A stretch of DNA of 64,000 bases from Eulemur rufifrons (GCF_041146395.1 NC_090999.1:69941001-70005000), one strand, 5' to 3'. Shown: positions 1-12,477, numbered from the stretch's first letter. Translations and numbers: made by a program. The notes: generated by a model not told the origin, from the letters alone.

Positions 1-2669
1 AAAGAGCATGTATTAATTCAAATAAAACATTCTTTTATTAAAATAAAGATGTTTATTATTTCTCAGTATCTGGGTACAGAATTATGACATGCATATTTAT
101 ACTTAAACTTTTCAACATTATATATAAGTGTCTATAAAAGATTAATAAGTTTATGATTTGCAGCAAAGAATTACCCTTTGCAGTGAATGTAATGCCCTAA
201 TTTAGGAGATAGCAAACTACTGTAACAGTCACTGTATTTTCAGTTTTGGGAGCCATTTGTCACTGTTATCGCTACTCAATTTTGTGTTGTAGCATAAAAA
301 TAGCCTTTGATAAAACATCTGTGAATAAGTGTGGTGCTGTACCAATAAAAATTTATTTAAAAAACATGTGGGCATCCAGATTTGGCTTGTAGGCAGTAGT
401 TTTTAGATTCCTGACTTAATTTGTCAAAAATTCCTTTTATATATTTATATAATGAAATATATTTGAATTTATAATATAATAATGATATTATCCAAATAGT
501 CATCAGGACAGGTTACTTAATTGAAAGTCATTTCTGCAATCACTACCTATATTAATAAGTAAAAATCACTATAATAAAAAAAATGGCCTAGGAGTCTCAT
601 GACCACATCTAAAATACATGTATATTATATTATTGTCCTGTGTATGTAGTCATGTTCTGTAGAAGTGATAGTCTATTTTAATTGTATTCAAAGTGTTATT
701 TGTACTAAATCTAATCACAACTTAAATTTGTGTAATCTTAACATTTTCTCGTACATTGTGAGAAAAATTTTTCAAAGTGCTTCTACTCATGTGCTAGTCT
801 ACATGTAGCACAAATTATTTAGAAAAATAATTTGCATATAACTTATCAAAGAACTTTATTTTCTCCATTTACTTTCCTTTAAAATGGAGAAAATGTGTAA
901 AAGGAAAAGGAGAGAGTAGAAAAAGAAATCAAAGTGAAATATCTAGAGATCTCATATCCTGTCAAAATTGAACAGTAAACCATCTATTTTTAATGCTTAC
1001 TATTATAATCTATTTTAGTGGGAAACTATGGGTACCTGCATGCATACGAAATAAAAAATAAAGTGGTAAAATGCCTGAAAAATAAATCATTCAATATGAA
1101 TTATACAGAGAATACCACACAGTAAAAGATACAAAGCTAAGAAGAAGAGAAAAATTCTATCTTTAAAGAAGAAAAGAAATCGTTATAATTTTACCTAGTA
1201 AACCACAGCATATCAAAGGTAATTAATACTACATTTTAATATATATGACAAATATATTGCTATTTTGACAAATTCCATGAAGGTAAAGTAGATCTTATTT
1301 TCTTGTAAATATAAAACTTTTGAATTGTTGGTGTACTATCTTACAGAGATAAGAGAAAATAAATTGAACACAAAACCTCAAATTTACAAGAAAGGAAAGG
1401 AAGAAAGAAAAGAAGGAGGGAAAATAATAGCATGAAGAAGTGGATATCATCAAAATGACACGTATTTATTTTACTTTGTGGGAAGAGGAAATATAATGAA
1501 AAAGAATAGGCTAGACCTGCAGAGATTCAAGCAATAGCACACATCAGCAGGTGGGGATTACGTCAAATACAAAATTTTCTCATCCTCCTTTCCAATATCT
1601 GTAGCCTATATTCCCTACAAGGGTACACAGCCAGAGTTGAGGCAAAGTGCAATCAGAAAAAGCACACAGAGATAACTTCCCCTTACAGAATCTATGATGT
1701 GATGACTTGGAATGGAGTCACACTGACTCATTAAGCACAAAAATTGGGGACAGGTCTGCTCAAAGGGCAAAAGAAAGAACCAATTGATTGAGAATACATT
1801 GGGAAAACAAGCCAAATCCAAAGATTTTCTTTTACTACACTATAATCCCTAACATTTTAAAAATAAATAGTTTCTCCATTTAATTATTAAGTATCAGCAA
1901 TTACTAGAAAGGAACACAAAGTCTATACATATATTTGGGGAGAAAACACACATATGTTAATGAAAGATAAAATAATCCTTCAGAGAAAAATCAACCAATT
2001 AATTGTAGAAGATTTCAGGAAAAATATTTCTAAATAAACAATACTATATAAAAAACAAAATTATAAAAAGCATAATATATATAATAGTAATAAATTTGAA
2101 TCAAATTATAATAAAGCCAAAGGAGGTAAAAAGTGAAGCTGGAAATTTTAGTGAACTGAAAGTAATACATATGTACATATATTACAGAAATGAAGCTCAA
2201 GATAAAAGAAATAACAACAAAAATGAGTTAAAATGACCAAGGTGAGAAGACCAGGCACCATCAGACAAAACTGAATAGAAAAGAATACTTTTTTTCTTAA
2301 TCCTTAGTTGGGAAAAAAAAAACTTGTTCAACATATTTATAATTTTTCTTGAATAAAATAACATAATAAAAAGAAAAGTATTTGAAGATATTACAAAATG
2401 TTTCTAAGATCTTGAAATGGCACTATACTTCTTAGGGGAACAAGAAAAATTGCCAACAAAATGACATTTTCTACTAAAGTTACTAAACTCTGTGAACAAC
2501 AAAAATTATGAATATGTCCCCACAAGAAAACAGCAAACAGAAGTCACATATAAAATTCATTTAGTATTAACTGTGACGACCATGGATTCAGAAAAGAATG
2601 TATTACATACTGTGGCAATATAAAGGTAATGTTACAACTTATTATAGGAAGTAGGGTAGTGTAAATAAG
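1..2669. other. AT-rich stretch with no gene recognised
   Basis: No coding region or securely nameable repeat was found. The sequence is strongly AT-rich. Positions 1389-1427 are purine-rich (AAGGAAAGGAAGAAAG-type) simple sequence. Positions about 2010-2540 are A-rich in the manner of a decayed plus-strand L1, but I could not tie them to a specific part of L1. Confidence 0.5.
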
Positions 2670-2681
2670 AGAATGCAAAAT

Positions 2682-2994
2682 ATTTTGGTTTTGGTTTTGG
2701 TTTTGGTTTTGGTTTTTGAGACAGAGTCTCACTCTGTTGCCTGAGCTAGAGTTGCCATGGTGTCAGCCTAGCTCACAGCAACCTCAAACTCCTGGCCTCA
2801 ATATCCTCCTGCCTCAGCCTCCTGAGTAGCTGGGACTATAGGCATGTGCCACCATGCCTGGCTAATTTTTTCTATATATTTTTAGTTGTCCAGCTAATTT
2901 CTTTCTATTTTTAGTAGAGACGGTGTCTCGCTCTTGCTCAGGCTGGTCTCAGACTCCTGAGCTAAAGAGATCCTCCCACCTTGGCCTCCCAGAT
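2682..2994 (-). mobile_element. Alu SINE, strepsirrhine type, 5'-truncated
   Basis: Read on the minus strand this is a dimeric Alu. The plus strand shows the complement of the right arm (GAGACAGAGTCTCACTCTG), the inter-arm segment with the extra AT-rich spacer seen in strepsirrhine Alus (about 2866-2915), and most of the left arm up to TTGGCCTCCC. About 35 bases of the 5' end are missing. The tail is not pure A but a (CCAAAA)n array, seen as repeated TTTTGG at 2684-2716. Imperfect target duplications (AGAATGCAAAAT at 2670-2681, AGAATGAGAAAT at 2995-3006, 10 of 12 identical) bracket it, so the 5' truncation occurred at insertion. Confidence 0.9.
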
Positions 2995-3006
2995 AGAATG
3001 AGAAAT

Positions 3007-5880
3007 GTTAACTTCACAATCTTCTCTATTTTATAGGATAAAATTATAGCTATATCTAAATTTCAAACATATAGCACTTAGAGAAATCGAATGTCTTGTT
3101 ATTTTTTTCTTTTTACATGTTAGAGGTATAGGTATATACATGCACAACTTTACACACAGATATATATATACACACACACATTTCTTGCCAAAAACATACT
3201 AATCTAAATCTCAGAAGTTTCTACAAATTATTTTTTATCTCATAAAAGAATACAATGAGTTAGAGGTTTTTTTTCATTTTTATAAGCAAGCATAATACAA
3301 TTGTAGTTTATTATATTATATCTAATATTTAACTCTGTAGGCACAGGGAAATATGATATTCAAAAAATTAACTGTGGTTATTTGTGAGTAAAATTTGAAG
3401 TGATATTGTAATTCCATTTTCATTGTTTCAATTGCTTGGTATTTTCATAAGTGGCATATATTTATTTAAAAAGAAAAATAAACCTCTTTTAAAAGACTGC
3501 ATTACAGATATATAGAAATACTTCCACTACAAGATCAAGTTTTGAAAATAGTAGGCCAATATTTTTGAGTATATGCCATTGTCATTCTTTTTCAGTGTTT
3601 CTTTACAAGTAACAGGCAGAAAATACTTCATAAAGCTCAAGATTCACATTAAATAAAGGCCCTTATTCATAGTAGTATCATAAATATTATATCTAAAAAT
3701 GTTTCATTTTTGTTATTGTTATTATTGGAGTTCCATGTACCCCTTTATTATTTTCTGAGAAATAACAGAGAAATATCAGAAATATCATATCAGAGACTTA
3801 ATCATTATACAATTGTAGAAATAACTACTCATTTAAAACTCAAAATATTAATATTAATTTAATGAATATTAAAATTTATTAAATACTATATAATACTACA
3901 AAACAGGCTAGGACAGAACAGACCATTGTATCTTAGTTCAAATCAATTGTAGTTCTGCTCATATTATCTATCCAGCTTTAATGATGTAACTTAGGAAATA
4001 AAAATATTTATTAAGTCACTATCAATATCACAATCATCTGGATTGAACTCCATAAGGTTTGGTCCTATATATAATTAATTATAGCATCTTTCACCTGTTT
4101 CAGTGCATAATTTAAACCCAGAGAAATGCACAGATGTATTGAGATTAAATTTAAGTTGTTACAAAACGAAGTGATTTAACAATGTCATAATTTTATGTCT
4201 GATTGAGATTTTTGGATATATAAAATATACAATTTAAAAATCATATAATATGTGAAATGCTGATAGATAAAGGAAAGAAGAGAAGGAGGGAAGAAGGAAG
4301 AAAGAAAGGTAGGCAAGAAGAGGAAAGAAGATTATTAACACAGCTGCAATGGAATATGTGTTTAGTATGAAAAGAGCAATAACACAGTAACTGCCTGAAG
4401 GGAAAATTTCATCTCCTGTAATAAACATCAAGGTAAGAGGTCAAGATGAATTTGAACAATTTGCTATAGCAAGAAATTGAACCCAAAAGTTGTTAATCAC
4501 AACTAGAGTCATCTTCCCTGCTGTTACATGGAATTGTTCTAAGGACTTTCTTATTAAAAAGCTATTGCAGTTTGAGATTTATGTAATGTGTAAATTGGGA
4601 TACTGTCAGACACATTCTCTAAAGGTGTTTGAAGATAAGTTCTCAAAGTGGGCATTTTGTTAATTTTATGAGTATTTTTAGCTTTTCATTTCTCAGACCA
4701 AGTGTAATAGATACCTATCTTTCACCTGCCATTAAGCCAATCAAGAAGCAAGTTGGAAAGACATTTGAGATTAAAGATGAGGACAGTAGCTGATAATAGC
4801 TATTTAGTTTGAAGCTTGTAGTCTGTAGATTACAGGAGTAAAGAATTTTACATGGGAATAATAAATGGCAGGCTCTTTGCAGAGAAGAAGGAAATAAAAG
4901 AGAAAGTAATAGCCTCAAATGAGAAGCCTTTTATTTCCCCTCCAGATAGCTGGATGCTCTCCTTTGGTTATTTCATTCAAATCAAGACAAGCAGCCTCAA
5001 AGTTAATAGAAAACCATCCCCAAAGGCGCTGTGTTATGTTGTTCTTGTATTCCACTCATCTAGCTTTTTATATAAAATAAAAGGAGCTGTGGGATGAAGG
5101 GGATTCCATTTTATAGCATCAGAATTCTCTGAAGTTTTTGCAACCATAACTTTTCAGACATTTTCTTGAACATGTATTTTATATTTCAAATGATGAATTA
5201 AATTTATAACAAATCTAGTACTAGCATTTTCTCATTTTATCAGCTTGCCCCCTGTTCCCTTTTCAATACAAGTGGTCCTGTTATATGATAAGATTTGACT
5301 TACACGTGGTGTGCTGGCCACCAAGGGAATAGCTAAGTCACAGGGGGCAGTTTTCCTGCCCTTAAGTTAAAGCACCTGCTTCAAAAATTGATCCTCCTCA
5401 ATTGGTGTTCATTGAAGTGCCTACGTTGCTTGGCATTTCTAACCTAACTTAGGACCAAAAGAAAATATTTAAAAGGTCCTCTGTGCTTGGAATTTTTCGT
5501 ATTATTAATTTGAACTTAAGATTTGAAACAATTTTTTACTATGTGAACTGGAAGTATTTTGGACAGACACTATCCTACTTAGCCTAACACAGAAGAATCA
5601 TAGTGATGCCAGTGGGTAATGTAACCTGTTCATATTACTTAATAAATTAGACAAAAAAAGTAAACAATAAAGAAAACAATTGAACTAGAAAACAATCATT
5701 AAAGTATCTTTTAATTGATAACAGATTCCAAAATCTGCCATAATCTTGAAGTCAGTGCTTTAGACAAAAACTTTTTTCTTTTACTTTTCTCTTATTCTCT
5801 TTTTTTCTACATTTTCAGTTTTTATGGCAAGTTATTTAGCAAAAAAAGAACATAGATGTTTGAAATGTGTTTGTACATAG
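3007..5880. other. AT-rich stretch with simple repeats, no gene recognised
   Basis: No coding signal or securely nameable transposon. A (TA)n(CA)n tract lies at 3160-3180, and a purine tract (AAGGAAAGAAGAGAAGGAGG-like) at 4270-4331. An 81-codon open frame at 4852-5097 has no recognisable domain and is not interpreted as a gene. Confidence 0.5.
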
Positions 5881-5884
5881 CGTT

Positions 5885-6040
5885 TTTAGCAGTGTGACTG
5901 AGAAAAATCACCTAAACTCTCAAGGTTTAGCTTTTAGTCTGTAAATAGTGATAATAATACCCTATAAATTTTTCTGTGTGGACATTCAGATCAAGTGAAA
6001 AAAGCATAAAAAATATTTCATATAAATGTATACCATTATA
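5885..6040 (-). mobile_element. MIR SINE fragment
   Basis: The plus strand follows the complement of the MIR core: GTGTGACT..., an AATCACCTAAACTCTC segment, then GTCTGTAAATAGTGATAATAATA. It is strongly diverged, as expected for this mammal-wide family. Boundaries are approximate. Confidence 0.6.
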
Positions 6041-6499
6041 GTAATTGATATAGATAGTTGTTTTAATATTATAATCTTAAAAATAATCTTCTTTAAACCA
6101 ATCCAATTTAATTCTTCTATTCTATAGTGATGACATACCAATGCCAGACACCTGGTTATGTGTTTCAGTGTACAGAGGTGATTCTTTCAGTTGATAATTT
6201 ATATTTAAAGTTGAACTTGAATGATTGGTGGTTAGCAAAAGATTGTGGATTCCCAACTAAGCTGACATATGTATAGAAGTTGAAAATAATAAGTTTTATT
6301 TTCTTGGAATTATTATAATACTAAACATTGAATCTGAATTTCATTGTTCAATCAAAAACATTTATTTTATATACTCTAGGTGTAGCAATGTTTGGTCCTG
6401 GAAAAAATAGAAAATATTTTATAAGTGTATTTATTTTTTATCAATATTATCTGTTTACATAGTGACTAAGAGTTTAAGTTTGGAAAATAATAAAAGGAG

Positions 6500-6620
6500 A
6501 TAAGGTGAAAGGGTGAGAAAATGCCTCTGGGGGAACAGGGGGACAAGGGCAATATAGGTAACCTAAACATTTCTACCCCCATAATATGCTGAAATAAAAA
6601 AAATTGTAATAAAAAAAGAG
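6500..6620 (+). mobile_element. L1 3' end, severely 5'-truncated
   Basis: A G-rich L1 3' UTR remnant (6520-6550) is followed by the terminal signature GTAACCTAAACATTTCTACC, CCCATAATATGCTGAAAT and an A-rich tail to about 6620. The same terminal signature recurs at 11655 (inverted), 10160 (inverted) and 31430, so these are related L1 subfamilies. Only about 100 bp of L1 is present. No target duplication could be identified. Confidence 0.7.
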
Positions 6621-6799
6621 AACCAATATCTAGATTGGAGTTATTTAAATGATCATTTTGATAAGTAGCACCAGTCAAAAAACCTGCATATTTTGATTTC
6701 ATATTTTTAAGTGGAATCACACATGCATGCTCATATAGCTGCATGTGTACACACAAACACACCAGAAAATGGTGAGGAGTTTGGTGATAGTTGATGTAT

Positions 6800-8610
6800 G
6801 CTTTAGTTTTTGTTTGCCTGCTTTCTAAATAAAACTAAAGGATCATCCAAGGTATTAAATAAGAAAACTGTCAACCCCCAAATTTTATATCCAACAAAAA
6901 ATTCTTCAAGACTAAAAATGAAATAAATGCATTCAGATAAAAAAAAAATTTCCTGTAAGCAAAATTGCTGAGGAAAGAACTTTAGATTAATGACACGATT
7001 ATCAGTTATAAATTCCAATGCTCAGGGAAAACAAGAAAGAGTATTAGAAATAGTAAATAACTAAGTAAATTGCAAAAGCTTATTTTTAGCATTTTTCCTT
7101 GCAATTTGTTATAAACTATATAGCTATTAATTTAAAATTAGAGACTATTCTTAGTCTTTAAATGTAGATAGATTTAAAATATGTGCAACTATAACATAAA
7201 AGACAGAAGGGGGATATGGACCTAAAAATTTGCAAGCTTTCATGTATTAGAAGATTTACTATGGTTAAGCCATTGTTACTACCTGAATTCCAATCAGAAT
7301 TCTAAAAGGTTTTTTTTTTCCCTAGAAATTCACAGGTTTTTTCTAAAACTTACATGGAAATGTAAAAAAAGCTAGAATAGAAAAAATGACTTTTTAAAAT
7401 AACAGTAATGAAGGACTTAAAATACTTGATTAAAAGAATAACTCTAAACTTCCAATAATAACACAGGATGCTACTTGCATTGGGATAGAACTGGATATTA
7501 ATGGAACAGTATGAGAAGTTCAGAGATAGACCCATACATATATGTGGTCATTCATTTTTAATACGGATGCCTAAACAATTCAATGGGAAAAAAATGAATA
7601 TTTTGACAAATGGTGCCAAAACAATTAGATACCATAAGGGAGGAAAAAACAAAACAACAAAACCATGAAACAAAACAACAACCTGTGTCTCAAACTATTT
7701 TTTAAAAATTAACCAAAAAATGGAATAGAGATCCAAATATAATAGTCAAGTCTATAAAATTAACAGAGAATAATCATAAATAGGAGTGTCCTTGGCTTAG
7801 GCAAAGATATCTTAGCAGCATATTAAATAAGCATGAATCATACAAGTATTTGATCCTTGTACTTTATCAAAATTAAAACTTTTCTTTGAAAGATGCTGTG
7901 AAGAAAATTAAAACACAGGCAAAAGAATGAGAAAAACTATTTTCAAAAGATAAATTCGATAAAATATTTGTATTAAAAAAAGATTTCTTGCAACTCAATT
8001 ATTAGAAGCCCAAAGAACAAACCTAAATGTGCTTAAATACTTGGTAGGCACTTTATGGAAAAAGTTATACAGATGTACACATGAAAGAAAGCTAAAAGTT
8101 ATTAGCCATTAAGCAAATTCAAGCAAAAGCCACAATGAGTTAAAACTAGATTTTCATTAGAATACCTGAAGTTAGAAATACTGATAATCCCAAGTTTTGA
8201 AAAGGATATGGATCAATTAAACCTCTCATGTAACATTGATACATGGTCAAGAAAAATGCAAATATATTCTAACAAACAATGTGTAGGCAAATATTCTACA
8301 TTATTCATAACAGACAAGAACTGGAAGAAACCCAAATGTTTATTAATCATGGCTGAGGAAAAAAAATTGTTCTATATAAATACCATAAATACTACTCAGC
8401 AACAAAAGAGGAACAAATTACTGATACTACCAACAACAAAAATAAATCTGAAAAGCACTATGCTAAGTGAAGGTACATAAACAGAAAGTACTACCATAAA
8501 ATTATATTTTTATAATTTTCTGGAAAAGTCAAACCTATAGTAAATACACCATTGGTTACATTTTAAAAAACTAATAAATTTTTTAAAAACTGTTAAATTA
8601 ACTGATGGTT
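6800..8610 (+). mobile_element. Old L1M fragment (ORF1 end, then ORF2 3' part)
   Basis: About 6870-6990 matches the end of L1 ORF1 (...CAACCCCCAAATTTTATATCC...). About 7290-8480 matches the 3' half of ORF2, including the ACTACTCAGCAACAAAAGAGG segment typical of the ORF2 carboxy end near 8390. The bulk of ORF2 between them is missing. Many stops and indels show an old, dead copy. The 90-codon open frame at 8208-8480 is part of this remnant, not a gene. Confidence 0.65.
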
Positions 8611-8639
8611 ATTGATTTTTACTATATATCTAGTTATTT

Positions 8640-8840
8640 TAGGGTGTCCTGTAGAACAATAGCTCTCACTTGATCGGTCATCAGAAAAACTGAGAAGTTT
8701 TGAAGAAACATATATCCCCAACCTCTCTCCTAGACCCTATAAAACAGAATCTCTTGAAATGAAGCTCAGGAATAAAAATGTTAAAGTATCTTCCCATCGA
8801 CTCCTACTCCTGGCTGAGAAAACAAACAAATAAATAAAAA
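8640..8840. mobile_element. Possible hAT-Charlie/MER5-like fragment
   Basis: Phrases such as CCCCAACCTCTCTCCTAGAC, AACAGAATCTCTTGAAATGA and AGCTCAGGAATAAAAATG resemble the interior of small non-autonomous hAT elements of the Charlie group. No terminal inverted repeats or 8-bp duplication were found. Identification is tentative. Confidence 0.3.
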
Positions 8841-8879
8841 CTCCTGCTCTTTGAAACAGATGCTATATAGAAAATGAAA

Positions 8880-9860
8880 CAATTTGAAGACTAGGGGAAA
8901 TACTTATAAATGACATGTCTGACAAAGAATTTATACACTGAATATATATATATTTTTAAAAAATACCTCAAAACTAAATTATAAAAAAAACTAATTTTTT
9001 TAAAAGTCTATTCAAAAATTTGAATAGACTCTTTACCAAAGAAGATACTTATATGACAAATAAGTATAGGAAAAGATCTTCAATATCAATAGTTAGGAAA
9101 TACAAATTAAAACCAAAATGAGATAACACTACACACCCTAAATGTCAATTAGAATATCTGAAACCTGAAAGACTGACCACAAAAAAGGTTTGGTGATCAT
9201 ATGGAGGAACTGGAACTCTCCTACCCAGTCATGAGAATCTAAAATGTTCTTACTATTTTAGAAAATAATTTGTCAGTTTTTTAAAAATGTAAGCATACTC
9301 CTTTCACAATCCAGCCATTGCACAACTCACCACTCATCCAAAGGGAAAGAAAGCATGAGTCCACGTAAAGATTTCTACACAAATGTGCTTTGCATCTTTA
9401 TTTATAATAGCCAAAATTGTTCATCTAGAAGTGAGTGGATAAACAGACTGAAGTATAGCAATATAAAGGTATACTAGCCAGCAGTAAAAACAATGTACTA
9501 TTAATATATAGTACAGATTATAGGAATATAAAAATAATTATGCTGAGTGAAAAAAGCCAGACCAAAATAATACATACTATGTTATTTAATATATATAACA
9601 CTTTAGAAAATACAAACTAAATTATAGTGACAGAACATGATCAGTGGTGCCTGGGAAAGGAAATTCAGCAAAAGGTAAAAAGGAAGCATCACAAAGTGGC
9701 ACAAGGAATCTTTCGAGGGTGATTAATATGTTCAGCTATATCTTGATTGTGCTGATGGTTTCATGGGTGTATATATGTCAAACCTTAAATTGTACACTTT
9801 AGATATATGCAGTTTATTGCACACCAATCGTACTTCATTAAAAATAAAATTAAATTTAAA
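8880..9860 (+). mobile_element. Old L1M 3' end
   Basis: The order is an ORF2 segment (CTTTACCAAAGAAGATACTT near 9030), the ORF2 end (ACTAGCCAGCAGTAAAAACA near 9472; TTATGCTGAGTGAAAAAAGCC near 9540), and a 3' UTR of the old L1M type (ATCTTGATTGTGCTGATGG near 9740; AAATTGTACACTTTAGATAT near 9787). It ends in an A-rich tail. It is a separate insertion from the element before it, since both include the ORF2 carboxy end. A 12-bp perfect inverted repeat lies at 9005-9016 / 9019-9030. Confidence 0.8.
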
Positions 9861-10136
9861 GATGTAAGAGAAAAGAATCCCAACTTTTCTGATTATATGG
9901 CTCATTTAGAAACCAGTAATGCAGGAGTAGTCCAATCTGTTGAATTTCACTTTTAGGAAATAATGAGTATTTTAGAATATTTTCTTTCCTCCATATTTTC
10001 CCAGCATGTCACTTATATTTAATTATTTTAATAGCTATTAATTCATCTGAATTGCTTTGGAAGAAAAATAAATGGATTTCAGAAGCAACCAGTGAGTTAT
10101 TAGCAGGTGGTGACTTTCAGTAGCTGGTAATTCTTT

Positions 10137-10165
10137 TTTTTTTTTTAATTTCAGAATATTATGGG
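10137..10165 (-). mobile_element. 29-bp ultra-truncated L1 insertion
   Basis: A T-run of about ten bases is followed by AATTTCAGAATATTATGGG, the reverse complement of the last ~19 bases of the local L1 3' end (compare CCACATAATATTCTGAAATT at 31443-31462). It is flanked by a perfect 11-bp direct repeat, GGTAATTCTTT, at 10126-10136 and 10166-10176. The tail, terminal L1 bases and target duplication together show a genuine target-primed insertion that kept almost no element sequence. The exact split between T-run and duplication is ambiguous by a few bases. Confidence 0.75.
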
Positions 10166-10489
10166 GGTAATTCTTTGAAAATATTAGCTAAACAGTGATG
10201 TCAAGTTATTAAAGTTTGCACTTTTAAAATATTAACCAGTATAATCATTATCTGACCTGTACATCTTTGTTAATGGACTTAATACTATAACATTTTATTG
10301 TCTTGACCTATAAAACAAATAATATGCTATTGTTACCTTGAAAATAGACTGATTTTTATCTGGTATCTGTCTGTAAGGACCTGTGTTATTTTATTATTAC
10401 TTTTTTGGGGAATGGAATTATTTCATTTTGCCATCAAATTTTCTCTTTGAATCTTACTTAAGAGATCTAAGCCTTTAAGAAACACTTAG

Positions 10490-10981
10490 TATTTATACCA
10501 TGGAATATTACTCAGCTATAAGGAATGATGAAGATACGACATCTCTATGGTTCTCCTGGAGAGAGTTGGAACCCATTATATTAAGTGAAGTATCCCAAGA
10601 ATGGAAAAACAAGCATCACATGTACTCACCAGAAAATTGGTTTCCCTGATCATCACCTAAATACAAATCTGGGAATGACACCAATTGGATATCAGACTGA
10701 GGTGGGGGGTGGGGGAGGGGATGGGTGTATGCCTACACAATGAGTGCATTGAGCACCGTTTGGGGAATGGTAACACTTGAAGGTGCTGACTTGGGAAGGG
10801 GGGGTGGGGAAGGGAGGGATATATACCTACATGATGGGTGCAACACGCACGACCTGGGGAACAGACACGCCTGGAGCTCTGACTTGGGGGGAAAGGCGGT
10901 ACAGGAGCAACGTATGTAACCTGCAATTCTGTATCCCCCATAACAAGATGAAATAAATAAAAAAATTAAAAAATTAAAAAA
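10490..10981 (+). mobile_element. L1 3' end with duplicated 3' UTR unit
   Basis: It starts in the ORF2 carboxy end (ACCATGGAATATTACTCAGC) and runs through the 3' UTR to a tail of AAATAAATAAAAAAATTAAA type. A 12-of-13 target duplication (AAGAAACACTTAG at 10477-10489, AAGAATCACTTAG at 10982-10994) defines the insertion. The 3' UTR G-rich unit is present twice in tandem (10701-10792 and 10793-10885), whereas other copies in this window carry one. The small open frames here on both strands are incidental. Confidence 0.85.
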
Positions 10982-10994
10982 AAGAATCACTTAG

Positions 10995-11605
10995 GTTTTC
11001 CATCTTTTAGATATAATTTTTCCCATTGACACAACCATAGATGAAAATGCAGTTTAAATTTATTGTAAAAGATATCAGCAGGCATGTGCTCAGAATATAC
11101 TATGGTTTTTAAGACCCAAAGACTTTTAATATATATCAAATCAGTTGATAATAGGTTTTGTCTGTGGTGGTTGAGGGGAGAGCAAAATTATAAGAACAAA
11201 GACCTACCATCTTTGATATATCACAATGAATTCATTTTATTTCTGTTAACATTTTAATTTTTTCAAAGTAACAACATTGACAGTAGGCCTTTCTTCTAAA
11301 TTTTTATCTAAATAAAAGAGAATGCAAGACTATCTTCATTTATTGTCTGCCTAGAACCAGATTTTGTGTGTCTGTCATAGAATCAGGGAAGAGGTTTGAT
11401 AAATTGAAAGTGGTACGTGTACCTTTCTACTTCACCAAACTGTCTGCCATGGAATGCACTGACACAGCAATTTCTGCAGAATTTTTTAACATTTAATATA
11501 CATACTTCCTTAAGTTGAATTTTGTCAGCATACATAATTAATAAGTAACTTCTTCATATTTATTACATTCTTGAATCACATCACCTTTAATCTCTGTATT
11601 CCATG
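10995..11605. other. Unannotated spacer
   Basis: AT-rich sequence between two L1 insertions. Nothing recognisable on either strand. Confidence 0.5.
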
Positions 11606-11620
11606 CAACTTCTTCTATTT

Positions 11621-12463
11621 GCTTTTGTTTGCTTGTTTGTTTTGATTTTTTCTTTTTTATTTCAGCATTTTATGGGGGCACAAATGTTTAGGTTATGTAT
11701 ATTGCCTTAGCCCCACCCAAGTCAGAGCTTCAAGTGTGTCCATCCCCCATACGGTGAGCACCACACCCATTAGGTGTGTATATACCTATCCCCTCCTCCC
11801 CCGCATCTGCCGGACACCCGATGAATGTTACTACTGTATGTGCACTTAAGCACTTAAGTGTTGATCAGAAAATACCAATTTGATGGTGAGTACATATGGT
11901 GCTTGTTTTTCCATTCTTGTGATACTTCACTTAGTAGAATGAGTTCCAGCTCTAGCCAGGATAATATAAGAGTGGCCATACATATTACCACTGTTTTTTG
12001 TGGCTGAGTAGAACTGCATGGTATACATATACCACATTTTATTAATCCACTCATGTATTGATGGGCACTTGGGTTGTTTCCACATCTTTGCAATTGTGAA
12101 TTGTGCTGCTATAAATATTCTAGTGCAAATGTCTTTTTCATAGAATGTCTTTTGTTCTTTTGGGTAGATGCCCAGTAATGGAATTGCTGGATCAAATGGT
12201 AGGCCTACTTGTATCTCTTTGAGGTATCTCCATATTACTTTCCACAGAGGATGTACTAGTTTGCAGTCCCACCAGCAGTGTATGAGTGTTCCTAGCTCTC
12301 TGCATCCACACCAACATTTATTGTTTGGGGACTTTCTGATAAAGGCCATTCTCATTGGAGGTAAGTGATATCTCTTTGTGGTTTTGATTTGCATTTTCCT
12401 AATGATTAGAGATATTGAGACCTTACAAGCCAGAGGAGACTGGGGCCCCATTCTCACTCTTCT
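11621..12463 (-). mobile_element. L1 3' end with 5' inversion (ORF2 end plus inverted ORF1 piece)
   Basis: 11621-12417 is minus-strand L1: tail complement, 3' UTR, then the ORF2 carboxy end. On the minus strand 11854-12093 encodes [17 protein letters not shown], the usual L1 ORF2 end. From about 12418 the orientation flips: GAGACCTTACAAGCCAGAGG is plus-strand L1 ORF1, confirmed by the ORF1 copy at 47340-48650, whose complement reads GAAACCTTACAAGCCAGAAG. The flanks carry a 13-of-14 target duplication (CAACTTCTTCTATT at 11606-11619, CAACTACTTCTATT at 12464-12477). A 179-codon minus-strand frame (11927-12466) spans the junction and is a chance fusion of ORF1 antisense with ORF2. Confidence 0.85.
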
Positions 12464-12477
12464 CAACTACTTCTATT

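Noticed and set aside
11927..12466. 179-codon minus-strand open frame, the longest in the window
   Set aside because: It is L1: ORF2 carboxy end fused by a 5' inversion to antisense ORF1, between target duplications.
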